Shown: piece by piece, positions 21,594-31,342 of the stretch
Layout: each line of letters begins with the position of its first letter
How positions within the stretch are numbered: the stretch's first letter is position 1
Source of the DNA: Panaeolus papilionaceus
Taxonomy: Eukaryota; Basidiomycota; Agaricomycetes; Agaricales
NCBI GenBank assembly: GCA_015501605.1
Contig: JADNRZ010000036.1
Coordinates: 186,001-250,000, forward strand
Direction of reading: 5' to 3'
Length of the DNA: 64,000 nt
The notes under the pieces: model-generated
Told to the model about the DNA's origin: nothing
Database searches by the model: none
The model's input: only the letters and a program-made list of their open reading frames with translations
Program-made: the position numbers and the translations under genes

Positions 21594-22969
21594 CAGTGTA
21601 AACTGCTCAAAAGCGACCTCCGAAACTCCAAATCCTTATATCTCTAACTGACAAACAAAAATTTCACCATTTTTTCCGAAAACCATCGGGATCGCCTCGG
21701 ATTGAAGAGAGCTTTCGAATGAACTCAAGATCATGTCGAAATTCCAACTTTTCAAAACCAGTCAACCCCCAAATTCAGAATTGGACCCTTAATTACCATA
21801 TTTGGGTACAGTGTAAAACACATAAACGCGACCCCTGTTTTCCCAGGCCATTTTTTGACTTTTCGACCAGAGCTTTTCACTTTTATCATGAAACTATACT
21901 CGAAAATCATAAAAATGCAAAGACCGAATAAGGGCTGATTATGTAAGCAATTCTGAATTTTGGACGAAAAAATGCAAAGTTAAGGGCAGTTATAAGATCA
22001 TAATTCAGTGAATAGAGCAATATCCCGTTATTTTCAGTCTCCTACTTGACATATTACTGTCGAAAATATTCGGCATCAGGGTTGATTCTGTTAAATAACT
22101 CCCACCAAACTCACGGGAACAGAGAACTTTGAATTACCATAAGTTTAAAGTTGTGGATATGACCAGATTGTGCACAGAAGTAGATCACAAATCGATAGTT
22201 TTCGTCAGCCAAAATGTTGTGTGTTGGTGTTTTCGGGCCTTGTTCGGTCGGGAGGGTAAGTTCTCGGAGGTATTACCATATTTGGAGCATCCAAATATGG
22301 TAATTAAGGGTCCAATTCTGAATTTGGGGGTTGACTGGTTTTGAAAAGTTGGAATTTCGACATGATCTTGAGTTCATTCGAAAGCTCTCTTCAATCCGAG
22401 GCGATCCCGATGGTTTTCGGAAAAAATGGTGAAATTTTTGTTTGTCAGTTAGAGATATAAGGATTTGGAGTTTCGGAGGTCGCTTTTGAGCAGTTTACAC
22501 TGTAATACCTCCGAGAACTTACCCTCCCGACCGAACAAGGCCCGAAAACACCAACACACAACATTTTGGCTGACGAAAACTATCGATTTGTGATCTACTT
22601 CTGTGCACAATCTGGTCATATCCACAACTTTAAACTTATGGTAATTCAAAGTTCTCTGTTCCCGTGAGTTTGGTGGGAGTTATTTAACAGAATCAACCCT
22701 GATGCCGAATATTTTCGACAGTAATATGTCAAGTAGGAGACTGAAAATAACGGGATATTGCTCTATTCACTGAATTATGATCTTATAACTGCCCTTAACT
22801 TTGCATTTTTTCGTCCAAAATTCAGAATTGCTTACATAATCAGCCCTTATTCGGTCTTTGCATTTTTATGATTTTCGAGTATAGTTTCATGATAAAAGTG
22901 AAAAGCTCTGGTCGAAAAGTCAAAAAATGGCCTGGGAAAACAGGGGTCGCGTTTATGTGTTTTACACTG
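21594..22969. mobile_element. Self-nested Tc1/mariner-like MITE
   Basis: The outer element begins CAGTGTAAACTGCTC at 21,594 and ends TTTTACACTG at 22,969, with TA on both sides. It is split into 21,594-21,806 and 22,505-22,969 by a second full copy of itself in the opposite orientation (21,809-22,502), also flanked by TA. The four parts therefore read A, B, inverse A, inverse B. The element centre is itself a hairpin (ACCATATTTGGA...TCCAAATATGGT). It encodes no transposase, so it depends on one supplied elsewhere. Confidence 0.9.
21809..22502. mobile_element. Inner full-length MITE copy, 694 bp
   Basis: This is the intact reference copy: terminal repeats CAGTGTAAA and TTTACACTG, TA at 21,807-21,808 and 22,503-22,504, and an uninterrupted central hairpin near 22,275-22,301. 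Putting back a 14-base piece of the hairpin makes the interrupted outer copy exactly 694 bases as well. The halves of the two copies appear near-identical by eye, so the nesting is recent. Confidence 0.9.
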
Positions 22970-23159
22970 TAGAACAGTACCGTCGACAGCTGAACCAATA
23001 ATCAAATCGTCAGAATTAAGAGAAACTGTTAAGGAGACTTAACTGCGGATACGACGCGTATGTTCGGTCATAATTCGACGACGCATTGGACATATGGATT
23101 TGACAGTGCGCTAGAACAGTAAAAACGTGTCTTCAGGTATGATTATGAATAGTGACAAT

Positions 23160-24026
23160 AGATATTACTGTTTCCCAATGAACCGGAAAGGTCAACGAAC
23201 TCATGTGGCACTTGATGAAAGCGAAAGGCACGTTTTTGATTCTGAGAGTATCAGAGCATTGACCGCGTTGTCTTGTTGATTGTTACTTTTTCGAGAGAAG
23301 GGGGCCCGCAACAATATGACTATCCTGACAGAAACTGCGTTGAGCATGACGACGTGGAGAAAGGGTCCTGTTTCGTTGCGCACTGAAGCAGGATCTGTGA
23401 TGCAACATACCTAGCATACATATCCGGTTGAGAGAAGACAGCCTCTTCCGACTCCTTGCTTGACTTCCACTTCACTTCAATTGGGGTGACACACTTGGTG
23501 TATGGACGGACAGATCAGGTCATCCGGGGCGTTTTTGCAGGGTCGGAGTAATTGAGCTCGGCGGGAGACCCGAGTGCCATAAGATCGACGCAAGTGTCGG
23601 TGTACTGCACGTTATCAGGGTCGTCGTTATCGTCATGAGCTTGTTCATACTGAAGTAAATCCTTGTGAATATCACGAGCCATTCGGACACCTCTGAGTTG
23701 AAAGAACTCGAGAATGTATTGGGTGACTTTGACAAACGGTTTGCACAAGTCGGCTTCCCATTGAGCAGTTAGGTTGGTATGGAGGTCCAGCAATGAGGGT
23801 CAGAGTCGTAACCGGGACAGTCCTTGAAGTAGGCCGCACAACGCTCTTCCGTTGCGGTGTGATCGAGCATCTGTTTCATGCTCTCGTTAGAAATCCAGGA
23901 ACTAGCTAGCGGCGGCTCCTTGATGGGATTGTCCTTGAACGACCATCGTACTGTGGGGTATGACTCCGAAGCCTTTGGGAGATCTTGGTCATGAGAATCA
24001 TTATGAACGACATTAATTGTGGCCAT
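23160..24026 (-). pseudogene. FunK1 kinase head fragment B (no kinase core)
   Basis: Starting at MATINVVHND (24,026), the frame follows the N-terminal region of the intact kinases: SSWISNESMKQMLDH, CAAYFKDCPGYDSD, then after a one-base shift near 23,777 FVKVTQYILEFFQLRGV and CVDLMALGSPAELNY. Sequence related to QRNRT...VMLN survives near 23,340-23,400 and then fades. No kinase catalytic region is present. It matches fragment A lesion for lesion in outline, as expected from the block duplication. Confidence 0.8.
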
Positions 24027-24119
24027 ATTGGATTCAGTTGGACACTGTCGCCTCTTGCAGTATCAGAAACGGAAATGAGAAAAGGTGAAGGTGAAGTCGG
24101 TGCAGAGGGGAATTTGCAG

Positions 24120-25875
24120 GAGGTTATCTCCGGAGAAATCCGGGATATCTACCCTACCCTCCACTGGTTACGGGGTCCCGCACCATATATGGTAGTGGGG
24201 GACTCGGGGTCTAGGAGCTCCTATCTTGCTTTTGTCCGTTGTCGTGCCCTTCGCGTTTGCTGAGTATTTGAAACATTCTCAGCCTAAAATAACTAGTAGC
24301 ATTGTAGATCTTAGATGTAATGCAATGCAATATCCATATGATAGACCAAATATCGCAGTTGTGTTATATGTCATGCAGCTGCGCACAAATCCATGCCAGT
24401 GGTTGATGTAGTTGTCCAGTCAGAATACTAGATCAATTATTATCCTCTGTATCAGCGACTGCCTAGTGACTGCCAGTGTATGGATGATCCTGTCCGACGC
24501 AGGTCAGGATCGACTTTTTGTGTCACGTGAGCGTGCCATCGCGCGTCTCGTCTCTGAGTCTCTACCTTTACTATCATTCCCAGGGAGTTGCAAAAATTTT
24601 ACCGCGTCTTTTACAGGATTGGATCGACAACATTTTTCTTTTTAAAAAATATATATTTAAGCAGGCGACAGTCTGTATTTTCACTAGACATTTAAATGAA
24701 GCAAAATGGTGTAGAACTCGATGTACCAGAGGACTGCCGGGTATGTGTACATCAAAACCAGGGAGCTGCAAAATCCACCTCCTGCAAAATGTTTCAAAAT
24801 GTCACACCACGTCACTAAAATTGATGACCAGGTTCAACGAACGACACTGGTTTGGGTGTGATTCAAGCGGAGGTTAAAACTGGTCGTTCTCTTCCTGCTG
24901 ATCATAACTTTTGGCACGCCAAAAAGGTGAACGGTGTATCACCATTAGTTGGCCACTCCGAGCCACCAAAATTCGTACACAGCTTTCAAATATACTAGAA
25001 AACGTGAGTTTAAAACAGCTTTAACGAACTCGCCCTCCTTCGAGCTAGACAGGCCAGTTGCACTAAATCAGGCAAATGTGCCAGTGCAACCTAATTTCAT
25101 CATTGATAATGCAATCTCTCTGCAACAAATTCATATTTTTTTAATCGGTTTTTTGCATCACAATAAAGAGTCCGAGTACTACCCGTATGCCAAATTTCTA
25201 GTTACAGGCTTTTATAGTTTCAGAGATAATGTACATTTTGCAACCCAATGGGAACAATAGTACTATCACTTCTCCGTATGCCCGAAACGGTGCTCTATTC
25301 CTTCAGTTATTTATTTTTATTTTACTCTACGACGCTGTCAACATCTATTCAAGATGGAACCCACTATCAGTCTAGATTCTCACTGCCCACATCAACTCTG
25401 CCAGGACATACGTGTTCTCAACATGTTATTACTATCGTTGGGGCTCCTCTCATCTTCTAGGCGTGCTAGTCTTAAGTTACCTGCGGCAAATTGGCAAGCG
25501 GAGTGAAGAACAAAAACTCTCTACTGGTACAGAAATCAATCAGATCATGGAGCTTTATCCAGAACTTGATCGTGGTCACATTCGACGAAGACTAGTTGTG
25601 ATGCAGGGTGTGGATAGGGTCAATCCAAAGTCATGGATTGGAGATGTGATAGTTGGAAATGTTGGAGCGATCTCTGTGCACGCACACAAGTGGTACAGTA
25701 TCGTCGAGTTCTTGAAGTAAGCTCAGAAGCTATCAAGCGAGAAAAGTATACATTCATAACTACAAATACAAATTCACATCAAGACCACCGCAACTACTTC
25801 CTGACCGTGTCGTTGGGGCACGATGGAAGCGAACAATTGTATCAAGAACTAGAGTTGGAAACACAGGAGGAACAA
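24120..25875. other. No supported gene
   Basis: Several open frames of 60-120 codons occur (for example 24,518-24,877 and 25,412-25,720) without recognisable domains or convincing splice structure. The frame ending at 25,720 has a protein-like stretch (INQIMELYPELDRGHIRRR) that could be a gene remnant. From 25,740 the sequence is the 3' flank of family L copy 4. Confidence 0.4.
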
Positions 25876-25879
25876 ATAT

Positions 25880-26971
25880 TTAGGACTTGAAACCCTGAGC
25901 GAGAGCAAGGATGTTGCTTCCAGCAATACCCTGGTTGTGAGAAGCAGCCGCGTCCTTCAAAGCGGAATCGAGCGTAGTTGGGGAACTAACACCGTAGGCA
26001 CCTCCAGTTAGCATGATCTTGGCAGCGATCAGAGTGTCGAGCATGGCTTGCTTGTAGAAAGTAAAGCTTCCGCCAGCCGACGATCCATCAGTGGGGCGCC
26101 AAATTCCAGCAATCGTGCTGTTACCGTCGAATCTACCTTGATAAGTCCATCCATGGGTGCTGTAGGACTTGGTGACCTCCCATTCGCCATCACTCGTAAC
26201 TTTACCCTTGATCTTGAAAGTGCCAACGTCGTCCGCGCCGTTACCGATGATGGAGAATGGGCCAGCGGAGTTGTAGTTCACTGCGGGATCGAGACTGGTC
26301 AAGAGCGTCATCTTGTGAGTGTTGTCGCTGGTGTCAGAGCCGTAGAAGTAGTTGCCGACCCTACCGGAGAATAGGTTAGCTCCCCGTTTCTCGATGTATG
26401 AATTGCGAGGTGTGTCCTTACCATTGACCTTCAGTGGGATGCTTTGGGATAGTGGTTCCCGTTGCGACACCGCTGAAAGCCCACTGACCGTCTTGACGGT
26501 CGCTGTTGACGGAGCCCCATGCACCTGCGAACTGGTAGACGTTACCGACAGCGCCAGGAAGACGCTTCCCGATGTACTTCCAGGCAGTAGCGGAGTTGGT
26601 GTAGAGCTTGACGAAACGAATATCGTCACCTATCAAAGCTCCAGAGAGGACGAACTACGAAATAAGGTATGTTAGGTGAGCTCGAGAGTCTGAACCGGCA
26701 GAGCGACGACTTACTGGACCAGGTTTATCGCTGCCGGAGCCATAGATGACACCGTTGGCCAGAACAGTAAGCTTGAATTTGCTATAGCCTATGCGTAATC
26801 GAGGCCACTGTGTCGGCAGTTCACTCAGCCGGTTCAATGCTCAACAAGACTCACCGTCATCACTAAGGTTGGTCCAGGAGGTGTAGCTGTGGGACACCAT
26901 TAAAATCAATAACAATCTGGAGTGCTGAGAACCTACGTGTAGTAGCCGTTGAGGTCGAGTTCGAAGCTCAT
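25880..26971 (-). CDS. Family L, copy 4: intact gene of unknown function
   Basis: Five exons join in frame: 26,971-26,937, 26,886-26,855, 26,788-26,715, 26,654-26,422 and 26,360-25,880, giving 284 residues. The protein begins MSFELDLNGYYT, has no signal peptide or membrane span, and looks beta-rich with glycine turns and repeated aromatic motifs (TWKYIG-like, GQWAFSG, WTYQGRFDG, IWRPTDGSSAGGSFTFYKQ). The last ~50 residues are a helical, alanine-rich tail ending GFKS. A soluble, possibly sugar- or ligand-binding beta protein is a guess from composition only. All introns are 50-90 bases. A TATA box lies about 80 bases upstream. Downstream and upstream flanks are duplicated around other copies. 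Confidence 0.8.
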
Positions 26972-27051
26972 GGTAAGAGATAGCTAGGGATTTGTTAGGG
27001 GATGTTCGGTGAAGAGAACTTTGTTGAAAAGTATGAGCGACTTTATGAGTT

Positions 27052-27059
27052 CTTTTATA
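27052..27059 (-). promoter_or_regulatory. TATA box of family L copy 4
   Basis: TATAAAAG on the minus strand about 80 bases upstream of the ATG at 26,971; position and sequence are conserved in copies 2, 5 and 6. Confidence 0.7.
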
Positions 27060-27069
27060 CAGTTCTGGA

Positions 27070-28640
27070 GCCCTATCTTTTCTCCTCGATATCACAACCT
27101 CAAAAACGTGCAGCGGATGCGACTTCCAATTCGAATCAAACCCCCCTGTTGGACGACGTGTGAATGCCGCTCAGGTTTCATTCAATGGAAAAATCTTTGG
27201 AAGGCTCGATTCAATATTGATAATGCCCGTCGATATACACAGGTTCAGGATACCTTTTTGTTTTCTCATGTCTGAAGTCAACACTGGCACTAAGTAGGAA
27301 CAGTGATGGATTCAAAGACAGGGTGTCATACCTCCTGGATGAATAACAGGCGGATGTTTGTGTCAACTTGTCGTCAAGAAAGGGAGCAGGGATTGTTATT
27401 CCTCCGGTGAAGCACGCCGATAAGACAAGTTAACTTGCCTTGAGGAAATACCAGGGTCCCAGCCCAGAAAAATGTAGGGAGAAACAAGCAATTGTTCTAT
27501 GGCGATGTGAATAAAACAGTGAGAGGTTTTGCAACAACGAGCTTTATACATGGCTGTTGGCTGAGTTGGTCGACAGTTACGATTGTGTATATGATTTGAA
27601 GGTTCCAATCATGCGCTTCAAGCGCTAGAAGGGTTCGGTCCACCTACAAGCATTCGCCTCTCTTCACTCGGCGCGCACACGAGACGGCCGGTCCGTGATC
27701 AGATGGCTATCACCTATTGACAGTTTTTCGTAACAAACCGCTAGATTGAATCGAGAGTTAGGTGGGAAGGACATGCGCAATGTTGGATGTTCATTCACTC
27801 CTTCATTAAGACCCTGAGTCCCTGGAGCGAAGATCTTTCAAATTGGCGTTATTGTAAGTGTTTTGACCCAAAGCATGTCTGACTCGGAATCGCGATACCA
27901 GTCGCTGGTTGTACACCCTGTACTGATATTCGTGTGAATCGCATATCCGTACCAAAATGTGCATCATGAGGCATAGGGGAATAGTGGAAGAATCGCATTT
28001 CAGCGCTACTACACCCAGATAGTAGTGACATAGCTTCACCCCTCGCAGTGCATTGAGAGAGGTGACCATCCCCAATTCTAGACCCGGACTTACGTATCGA
28101 CACCAGGCTTTGTTCCACTTAGAATATTGCCTTCATTGTCAGAATCCAGACCACGGTGATATTTTGATACCGTGACAGGACCTAATTGAGCATGAGAAAA
28201 ATCTGTTCTACGATTCCCACAGATCATCTTGGTCAAGTGAGCAAGTTGGCCGTGGTATGCCCCCAGTTGGACTCCAAGGATTTTAACTCACCTCTTCACG
28301 TACATTGCCTCGCTTCCAGCCATTGCGACGACGTTCGTTCGGCTCACATTTATCTTTTTATCTATTTTCCTTTTGTCCACCCACCCTCCCCTGTTGGAGC
28401 TGTCTCATGCAGGGAGCTCTTAAGTCTTTAAATCACCATCCTCACAGCGGCACGGTCTTCCACTACATATCATTCTGTCTATGTCGCTCACAGCGGTAGC
28501 ATAGGGGCGAGACAGCAAGTGGTTAGGGGCGCATTTTCCTCTGACTATTGACTCCTGACATGGGAAGCTGAGCCGTGGTCTTCAGGCCACTGCCCTCTGT
28601 CCACGTCTTACACTATAACCTCTGGACCATAGCTATCACT
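27070..28640. other. No supported gene; upstream region of family L copy 4
   Basis: 27,100-27,620 is related to 17,250-17,760, and 27,655-28,015 to 11,655-12,020. The remainder (28,020-28,640) holds no frame I can support and separates this block from the FunK1 kinase, which ends at 28,644. Confidence 0.5.
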
Positions 28641-28643
28641 CGA

Positions 28644-31072
28644 TCAGGAACGTCGGAAAGCCCCATATTGGGTGGGTGACTGACAAAGTGATGAATGACT
28701 CGACTCTGGGTCCACGATGGGAGGTAGGTCAATCCGACGGCGCATGAGAGACTCGGAGCCTAAAGCCAAACCACCCACGGCCTCGGCGCTAGCACTGTCT
28801 GAAATGCCCATTTCCTTCTTGAGAGACTCGATAGCTGTGTCCATGATCGCAAGGAAAGCGGGGTAATCTTCCTGAGCGGCTTCATCGAGACCGACGAAAG
28901 GGTCAGGTACCTCACTTACATCCATCCTCTTCTCATGGATCGCGGCGTTGATGTCGCTCCTCGTTGTTATCTTCTTCGAAATCTTCGAATATAGAAACGC
29001 AGCCAATTCTTTGTGCAGCACGTAAAATGCATTGCCCCAGCCGCGTGGCGGGCTCGGGACTTCGCCGAGGAGAATCACCTTTTTCTCGTTAGCATCCTGG
29101 ACAGGCTTGTTGGTTCCCCCGTTTAGTAGCGCGTTCGGAAGGCGGTAGTCGTCCCAACGAACGAGTTGGACATGGGTTATCTGAGAGTCCTCGCGGATCT
29201 CGTAGCTTAAAACGATACCGAGAAGTACCCAGAAGAACGACTCAAGGTCGTCCAAGTAATCATGTGGGGGGTTGAAATATTTATAATGCTCTCTGGCGTT
29301 GCTTAAAATGACGTAGGATTGAAAAGCATGAGTACCCTGCCATGAAATGAATGACAATAATATGTTGTCAGTGAAGGTTGAGTCAGAGATAATGAAAAAA
29401 TAAAAAGGGACTTGCCGTGCGCACGTTGGGCGGCAAGGTCTTCAATTGCTCGATTTCGACGGCCAAATCGAAATCAATGAGCACACCGCGAGAGCCCTCC
29501 TTCGCATCAGGCTTGCCGAGGAGAATGTTGTTGACGCTGATATCGCGGTGAAGTATGTTTCTGTTCCACAAGCTCCAATGTGCTATATGCATCATTTTGT
29601 AAATACAATGATACGGACAGTTCACCAGGGATTAACAAACACGCACCAGTGACAGCATCCCGCACAGCCGTCAGGAGTTGCAGACGGCTAGTAAATCGGT
29701 AAATTGGAGGTCCGTGATCTTCAAGGAGAATAAAATAGCGCTCGCGATCATGGAAAACCTCGGGTAGCTGCATGTTGATGGAGGCGCGCAGCTGGGTGAT
29801 TGTGGCGGTGACCTGATATCCGACCATTTTACCTATGCCTGGTATGCCCTTTGTCTTGTCAAGCATCGACCACTCCGGTTCCCTTCCTTCCGAACGCGAG
29901 CTTTCCTTTAGAACGAGCACATTTCCATCATCACCTTTGACACGCCAGCATGTTGTTTTGCGTCCGCATATCGAGTCAGAGGCCCAAGTCAAGGCAGTGG
30001 CGACAAGTGTTATGGGTTTGTTGTTGATGGAGAGTATGAAGACGCGTTCGTACTTTGAAGGAGTGTCATTGTTGGCTTTTGAAGCTGCGGCGTCATCAGA
30101 GGATTGAGCGGTAAGTCTAAAACGGACAGCTGGGTCCACACCAACCCGACTTGACTCCCTAGCACAGGTCATGAGAATGATTCGAATGAGCACAGAAGGG
30201 TGGTCAATGAATGACACCCAGTTGGACCTCATGGCTCCGCACTGGTCGAAATAATATAGCCTGACAGAGACCTCGTTGAGCATGACTACGTAGACAAAGG
30301 TCCTGTTACGCTGTGCATTGAAGCAGGCTCTGTGAAGCGATGAAGCAATCAGACAGCGAAATCACAACATATAGAGGTTAACATACCTCGCATATGTAAC
30401 TGCTTCAGAGAACATAGATTCCTCCGACTCCTTGCTTGACTTCCGCTTCACTTCAATTGGGGTGAGACACTTGGCGTATGGACGATCGCATCTAGATATC
30501 CAAGGCTTCGTCGCAGGGTCTGAGTAATCAAGCTCGGCGGGGGACCCAAGGACCATAAGATCGACGCAAGAGTAGGGGTTCCACAGGTTATCAGGGTCGT
30601 CGTCGTCGTCATGAGGTTCTTCATACTGAATTAAATCCTTATGACTATCACGAGCCGTTCTGACACCTCCCAGCTGAAAGAACTCCAGAATGGATTGGAT
30701 GACTCCGACAAATGGGTTGTAAAGGTCGACTTCACGTTGGACGGGGTAGGTTGGTACCAGGTTCCAGCATTGAGAGTCAGAGTCATAACTGGGACAGTCC
30801 TTGAAGTATGATGTGCATTGCTCTTCTGTTGCCGCATCGTCGAGCATCTGTTTCATATACTCTGTAGAAATCCACGAACTCGGTGGCGGGGGCTCCTTGT
30901 TCAAGTTGAGGTCGTCCCTTAGAAATCCCACTTCCGGGTATGACTCTGAAGCCTCGGGGATTTTTCGATTAAGAGGGGGGTTGCTAAGAGTATCGACCGT
31001 GGCCTCCATAGCCTGTTGTGACACAGAATAGAGTAGTTGAGGGCTAACTGGATGGGCTGGAAGTAAGGACAT
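28644..31072 (-). CDS. Fungal-type protein kinase (FunK1), gene 1, intact
   Basis: Four exons (31,072-30,387; 30,329-29,647; 29,582-29,416; 29,336-28,644) join in frame to 742 residues. The N-terminal ~250 residues carry the family pattern SSWIS...SILEFFQLGGV...CVDLMVLGSPAELDY...PIEVKRKSSKESEE. The kinase core follows: VLVLKESSR (lysine-containing strand), YFILLEDHG, the catalytic loop LHRDISVNNIL, and LIDFDLA in place of DFG. The RTGTHAF segment after the fourth-exon junction resembles the P+1 region, then DDLESFFWVLL. FunK1 kinases are presumed Ser/Thr kinases expanded in mushroom-forming fungi; targets are unknown to me. The third intron begins with GC instead of GT. It lies tail-to-head beside gene 2. 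Confidence 0.9.
29337..29415 (-). other. GC-AG intron of FunK1 gene 1
   Basis: The exon ends ...CGCACG and the intron starts GCAAGT and ends CAG. Joining the exons gives the family-conserved RTGT without a break. The same site in gene 2 also starts GCAAGT, so the unusual donor is inherited. Confidence 0.75.
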
Positions 31073-31074
31073 GC

Positions 31075-31340
31075 TGACAGTGGCACTTGTTGGTGTGAAT
31101 AAATATAGAGTTGCTTGAATTGTCGAGACGCGCTTTGGGATCGGCTCCTGAAAATTTTGATATTGTCTCGGAAATAGCCGTTCGGATCATAATCATATTC
31201 ATCCGTTCAATACTTACCTGAGTCACTATCATAGTCGGGGGTGCAAAGGGTTGCAATTGGGGAATTGAATGGCCAACATCATTACTTATTGTTAATAATA
31301 ATAAAATTACAGTGACTATATAATATTTCTACAAATCCCA
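31075..31340. other. Short intergenic spacer between the two FunK1 kinases
   Basis: AT-rich spacer with no gene; it must contain the upstream region of gene 1 and the end of gene 2. Confidence 0.5.
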
Positions 31341-31342
31341 TC

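Larger units (their letters stand above)
19235..24117. repeat. Segmental duplication, block B
   Basis: This is the counterpart of block A (6,085-9,535), in the same order and orientation: shared tail, zinc-finger copy 3, ~175-bp tandem units, FunK1 head fragment B. The principal difference is the 1,376-base nested MITE at 21,594-22,969, placed in the second tandem unit. Confidence 0.85.

Noticed and set aside
21719..22649. Small open frames inside the nested MITE, two of them sharing the same opening residues on opposite strands
   Set aside because: Their duplication is only the mirrored arms of the element; they show no transposase motif.
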